Assembly: GCF_938045775.1 (NCBI RefSeq) | Contig: NZ_CALIBH010000002.1 | Location: 1-17,036 of the forward strand | Source of the DNA: an uncultured Campylobacter sp. | Lineage (GTDB): Bacteria > Campylobacterota > Campylobacteria > Campylobacterales > Campylobacteraceae | DNA: 17,036 bases | Direction of reading: 5' to 3' | In this document: positions 14,089 to 17,036 of the stretch, in pieces | Layout: every line of letters begins with the position of its first letter | Numbering within the stretch: position 1 is the stretch's first letter | Notes under the pieces: generated by a model | The model's input: only the letters and a program-made list of their open reading frames with translations | What the model was told of the DNA's origin: nothing | Databases searched by the model: none | Made by a program: the position numbers and the translations under genes

Positions 14089-14643
14089 TTACGCTAATTT
14101 TTTTAACGCCTCTTTGACAAGATCTGACGTATTCGTGCTGCTGCATCCCGCTAAAATTTGATTGATCTTATCGCGCTTAAATCCAAGGCTTTGTAGCGCG
14201 GACGCCGCTTCGTTCTTATAAGTCTCGCTAGGACCGAATTCCATTAGCTTTGCATCGCCTAGTTCGGCAATGATCCGTCTAGCGGTCTTTGGGCCTATGC
14301 CCGGAACTGAAGTTAGCGTCGCAGCATCCCCCGTAGCTACGCAACGCGCGAAATCCTGCGAAGCGAGCGTCGAACAAACCGCCATCGCCGTGCTTGCACC
14401 TACACCGCTAAGCTTGATTAGGGTTTCAAACATCCTTTTTTCACTCTCGTCTAAAAACCCATACAGCGAATCGGCATCCTCGCGCAGAATTTGCACACAC
14501 GCAAGCTCGGTCAGCTTGCCCTGCGTGAGCTTCGCGGAGGTATTTAATGACAATGAAAGAGCGTAGCTCACGCCGTTAGCGCATTTAATGACGCAAGCAG
14601 TGGGCTCCTTGCGCGTTATAATCCCTTCGATCGCCGCTATCAT
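14089..14643 (-). CDS. ruvA: Holliday junction branch migration protein RuvA
   Basis: DNA-binding subunit of RuvAB, a tetramer that grips Holliday junctions and recruits the RuvB motor. The N-terminal OB-fold occupies residues 1-62 (MIAAIEGIITRKEP, LREDADSLYGF). Two helix-hairpin-helix motifs follow, LSGVGASTA (78-86) and PGIGPKTAR (114-122). A flexible linker (about 130-143) joins the RuvB-binding domain III (144-184, ASALQSLGFKRDKI). At 184 aa it is slightly shorter than E. coli RuvA (203), mostly in the linker. Its ATG overlaps the TGA of the upstream lipoprotein gene by 4 bp (14640-14643), so it is probably translationally coupled. ruvB and ruvC are not in the window. Confidence 0.97.
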   Translation of the reverse strand: MIAAIEGIITRKEPTACVIKCANGVSYALSLSLNTSAKLTQGKLTELACVQILREDADSLYGFLDESEKRMFETLIKLSGVGASTAMAVCSTLASQDFARCVATGDAATLTSVPGIGPKTARRIIAELGDAKLMEFGPSETYKNEAASALQSLGFKRDKINQILAGCSSTNTSDLVKEALKKLA

Positions 14644-15203
14644 CTAAGAGCCTTTAAAATTTCATTTATACTCTCATTAAGCGCTAAATTTAGAGCATTA
14701 TAAATGCTTTGCGAGCTAGGATCAGGCACGAAAACGCGCTTAGTGACGATGCCTGATTTTATGCTTTCTAAAGAATTCAAAATTTCATACCCCATCGTGA
14801 CGGTTGCTTGATCGTTATTGACCTGAAGCGCTACGATACTGGTTTTTAGGCGCAAATCCCGCTCTTTTGGCACAAAGATCGGATTTAGCGAGCAGGTGGA
14901 AAATGCCGCATCAAGCAGCGCCTTATATACCATCTCGCTAGGCATCGTGATAAATTTGGCGTCGCTTGCGAACCGCGTTCGGTTTCTAAAATCCACTATT
15001 AAAATATCCCGCCTATCGACGAGATCGGTCGCCGTGATGGTGTCGATAAAGATATTTTTGCGCGCACCGCTAGGATTTACGCAGCGCTTTTGATCATAAC
15101 GCAGCTCGTAGTAGGTGTATGGCTTAGCCTGCTTAGCTAAGCAGCCACCTAAAAATATCGCCGCCAGCGTCGCAGCAAGCGTAAACTTTATAAAATTTTT
15201 CAT
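14640..15203 (-). CDS. ABC-type transport auxiliary lipoprotein of the Mla/MCE system
   Basis: 187-aa lipoprotein. The signal peptide MKNFIKFTLAATLAAIFLGG ends at a canonical lipobox LGGC with the lipidated cysteine C21. The mature part (YTYYELRYDQ, NIFIDTITATDLVDRRDILIVD, TRFASDAKFITMPSEMV, TMGYEILN, then a terminal helix LNLALNESINEILKAL) fits the PqiC/ABC-transport auxiliary lipoprotein family. That fold pairs with MCE proteins, and the gene lies 2 bp downstream of mlaD. From memory, C. jejuni Cj1649 has the same position after its MCE gene. It is expected to be periplasmic, anchored in the outer membrane, and to help MlaD pass lipid between membranes. AAGGAATAAAG precedes ATG 15203. It overlaps ruvA by 4 bp. 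Confidence 0.82.
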   Translation of the reverse strand: MKNFIKFTLAATLAAIFLGGCLAKQAKPYTYYELRYDQKRCVNPSGARKNIFIDTITATDLVDRRDILIVDFRNRTRFASDAKFITMPSEMVYKALLDAAFSTCSLNPIFVPKERDLRLKTSIVALQVNNDQATVTMGYEILNSLESIKSGIVTKRVFVPDPSSQSIYNALNLALNESINEILKALR

Positions 15204-15205
15204 CT

Positions 15206-16135
15206 TTATTCCTTTTTATCGTCGCGATCCGCGCCTTTAGAAGTGTCTTTGAAAAAGAAATCGTAAGGATTGTCCTCTAGCCTAAACATCGCGCCTTGGA
15301 ATTCTCTAAGCGATTTTTTTAGCTCGCCAAGAGTGTTTTTTGCCTCCTCAAGTGTAGGATCCAAGATCGCTTTTAGATTGTACTCGCCGCGATCGATACG
15401 CTTAGTGATGATGCCTGCGGTTTTATCCAGTGAATTCGATAGATTGGCAGCACTCACGGCAAAGGCGTTTAGATTATCTAGCAGCGCGTCTAGCTCCTTC
15501 TCGCGCTCGTTTAAATTCGCTATGAGAGTATTTACGTTAGCAAGCAGCGCGTCTAAGCTTTGGAATTTTTTCTCATCACTTAGCTCAGCGCTAAATTTAT
15601 CCATCGAAGATAGAATTCTATCCACTTTATCGGTATTTTGCTTAGACAACAGCCCATTAATCTTAAAGATCATCTCACTCACACTATCGGTGATGACTTC
15701 AGCTTTAGAGCCAATTTTATCAAGAAGCGTTTTATCCAGCGCAATTATCGGCTTTTTATCATTCGGCGGGAAAAGTTTGCCACTTCCTTTCGTGATATTT
15801 ATAAACGCGATTCCGCTGATGCCTTGAGATTCTACCTTAGCGACGCTATCTTGCGAGATCGGTAGTTTGCTTTTTACTGAAATTTCAATCTCAATAATCG
15901 CATTTTCGATATCGGCAAAATCGATACTTTTGATGATGCCCGCATTTACACCGATAAATTTAACCTCGGAATTCTCCTTAATGCCTACGGGAAGCTCTTT
16001 TGTGTGGATATAGTAGGAGCGGTAGCTCTCGCCGCGGTCGGTCTTAGTAAGCATCCACCACATAAATGCCGTAAGAGCCGCGACGCAGATCATAACAAAT
16101 GCGCCTACTATCGTGTATGAAGTTCTATTTTCCAA
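15206..16135 (-). CDS. mlaD: MlaD/MCE-domain lipid transport protein
   Basis: Periplasmic lipid-binding subunit of an Mla-type phospholipid transporter (309 aa). Residues 8-30 form one transmembrane anchor (YTIVGAFVMICVAALTAFMW). The MCE domain covers about 38-118 and carries its hallmark PVGIKENSEVKFIGVNAGIIKSI (49-71). A long helical, Leu-rich section (about 150-290, with LDALLANVNTL and LDALLDNLNAF) should form the C-terminal bundle. A charged tail rich in Lys/Asp closes the protein. It is longer than E. coli MlaD (183 aa), resembling other single-MCE proteins with helical extensions. The start is TTG at 16135 with AGGAGA 6 nt upstream. It is separated from the ATPase by 475 bp but lies 2 bp from the lipoprotein gene. 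Confidence 0.92.
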   Translation of the reverse strand: MENRTSYTIVGAFVMICVAALTAFMWWMLTKTDRGESYRSYYIHTKELPVGIKENSEVKFIGVNAGIIKSIDFADIENAIIEIEISVKSKLPISQDSVAKVESQGISGIAFINITKGSGKLFPPNDKKPIIALDKTLLDKIGSKAEVITDSVSEMIFKINGLLSKQNTDKVDRILSSMDKFSAELSDEKKFQSLDALLANVNTLIANLNEREKELDALLDNLNAFAVSAANLSNSLDKTAGIITKRIDRGEYNLKAILDPTLEEAKNTLGELKKSLREFQGAMFRLEDNPYDFFFKDTSKGADRDDKKE

Positions 16136-16610
16136 TCTTTTCTCCTAATTTCAGAGCGTAAAATTTAAGCCCTGCGATATGCCTTAAAATAGCCATTTGA
16201 GCTTAAATTTTAAAACTTAGCACTTTCTCAAATAGTCGCAAAATTCGCAGAATCATCTGAGTTTAAATTTTAAAGCTTAGCGTGCATTTTGAAATTTCAA
16301 AATATCGTCGCGCCGTATTTTAGCGTAAAATTCTACCGCCCCGATTTAAATTTAACGCCGCTTGCTCGTTTAAATTTTAAAATTTAATGCGCTATCCAAT
16401 AAATGCGCCCTTAAATACGACCCGCCTAAATTTTAAAATTTCGATTGAGCCGCTAAGGTCTAAATTTTAAAATTTAAGCCCTGCGGAGCCCGGAATTCCT
16501 CGCTAGGCTTAAAATTTAAAATTTTCCCGCCGTTATTTTAAAATTTCAGCTCCTACCTATCTAAATTTTACCCGCCGCGAGCTATATTTCGGCTCGCTAA
16601 ATTTCAAAGC
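16136..16610. repeat. 475-bp spacer packed with AAATTTTAAAATTT palindromes
   Basis: This sits between the ABC ATPase and mlaD genes. Perfect copies: TAAATTTTAAAATTTA at 16371-16386 and 16461-16476, and AAATTTTAAAATTT at 16428-16441. Partial or variant copies occur near 16203, 16264, 16509-16525 and 16533-16546. ATTTTGAAATTTCAAAAT at 16287-16304 is an independent palindrome. Intervening segments are 20-40 bp and GC-rich. No open frame of note. Any promoter for mlaD must lie here, but the AT blocks hide it. Confidence 0.7.
16562..16604 (-). terminator. Possible hairpin after the ABC ATPase gene
   Basis: GCGAGC (16577-16582) pairs with GCTCGC (16592-16597) around a 9-nt loop, and the whole is bracketed by AAATTTTA and TAAATTT. 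It begins about 7 nt past the ATPase stop codon. On the minus strand GGCGGG, not a T run, follows the stem, so terminator strength is doubtful. Confidence 0.3.
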
Positions 16611-17036
16611 TCAATCCCTTTGCCGCATCTTAAATAGCTCTTCAAGCGGGTTATTCTTTAAGCCTGAAATCTCCTCGATGCTTCCTTCAAAGGCGATTTT
16701 TTGATTATCCACGATCAAAAACCTATCCAAAATGTCAAAGATACTATCCACGTCGTGCGTCACCATAACGACCGTGACGCCGAGGCTGTCTCTAAGCTCG
16801 CAAACAAGCCTATCAAGGGCTCTGGCGCTGAGCGGATCGAGCCCCGAGTTTGGCTCGTCCAAAAATAAAATTTCAGGGCTAAGTGCTAGCGCGCGAGCCA
16901 GCGCCACGCGCTTTTTCATACCGCCGCTAAGCTCGTTTGGGCTAAGCGCGGCAGCCTCTTTTTTAAGTCCCACCTTTTGGATCCAAAACATCGATAGCTC
17001 ATCTATCTCGCGCTCGCTAAATTTAGAGTATTCGCG
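16611..17036 (-). CDS. ABC transporter ATP-binding protein, MlaF/IamA-like (5' end outside window)
   Basis: C-terminal 141 residues of a cytoplasmic ABC ATPase, probably energising the Mla lipid transporter. Present are the signature LSGGMKKRVALARAL, Walker B with the catalytic glutamate (ILFLDEPNSGLDP), the D-loop region and the H-loop VMVTHDVDS; Walker A lies beyond the right edge. The frame is open to 17036, reading REYSKFSEREIDELS ahead of the first Met at 16991, so that Met is internal. The 'LDPLSARALDRLV' and 'SIEEI...PLEELFK' endings fit the MlaF group, and C. jejuni IamA (Cj1647) is the likely counterpart (from memory). The permease (MlaE/IamB) should lie upstream, outside the window. 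Confidence 0.92.
   Translation of the reverse strand, partial: REYSKFSEREIDELSMFWIQKVGLKKEAAALSPNELSGGMKKRVALARALALSPEILFLDEPNSGLDPLSARALDRLVCELRDSLGVTVVMVTHDVDSIFDILDRFLIVDNQKIAFEGSIEEISGLKNNPLEELFKMRQRD

Noticed and set aside
15270..15827. Plus-strand 185-codon frame opposite mlaD
   Set aside because: Ser/Leu-rich antisense shadow of a well-supported gene; no Shine-Dalgarno and no domain.
16611..16991. ABC ATPase starting at Met 16991
   Set aside because: The frame continues open to the window edge with plausible family sequence, and Walker A must lie further upstream, so this Met is internal.

Overview
The window looks like chromosomal DNA of a Campylobacter with unusually high GC for the genus. 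The oral group (C. gracilis, C. showae, C. rectus) fits best and C. gracilis is my first guess. Grounds: the block murF - alpha/beta hydrolase - small Phd-like protein - ddl - ruvA is, from memory, the order seen in C. jejuni (Cj0795c-Cj0799c); the Mla/MCE genes resemble C. jejuni Cj1647-Cj1649; and GC-rich genes alternate with spacers full of AAATTT/AAATTTT blocks. No database was consulted.

Layout. (1) 1-1912, minus: pbpC (penicillin-binding protein 1C), cut by the left edge, with a low-complexity insert of about 250 residues between its two enzymatic domains. (2) 1913-1953: a short divergent promoter region. (3) 1981-4008, plus: a UvrD/Rep-family helicase, the only convincing plus-strand gene. 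(4) 4009-9456, minus: a loose series of single genes separated by long AT-block spacers: upp, a dual-BON lipoprotein, an SDR oxidoreductase, a pyridoxamine-phosphate-oxidase-like flavoprotein and an AlkD-like DNA alkylation repair protein. (5) 9457-17036, minus: an envelope/recombination cluster. In transcription order it is an MlaF/IamA-type ABC ATPase (cut by the right edge), MlaD/MCE protein, auxiliary lipoprotein, ruvA, ddl, Phd/YefM-like antitoxin, alpha/beta hydrolase and a membrane-anchored murF. Most junctions are 2-60 bp or overlapping. Two junctions (ATPase/mlaD and hydrolase/murF) are opened by spacers of 475 and 826 bp.

How the genes fit together. Ddl makes D-Ala-D-Ala, MurF adds it to the UDP-MurNAc-tripeptide, and PBP1C polymerises and may cross-link glycan strands. 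The Mla genes should maintain outer-membrane lipid asymmetry, and the BON lipoprotein probably also acts at the outer membrane. RuvA and the helicase serve recombination and repair, the AlkD-like protein removes alkylated bases, and upp salvages uracil.

No mobile element, CRISPR array, rRNA or tRNA was seen, and no complete new defence or biosynthetic system is evident. The less ordinary signals are the long disordered inserts in two peptidoglycan enzymes, the resemblance of the pbpC insert to the AAATTT-block spacers, a 13-bp perfect hairpin between ddl and an antitoxin gene with no toxin, a probably leaderless pbpC, and dense AAATTTTAAAATTT palindromes inside an otherwise compact gene cluster.
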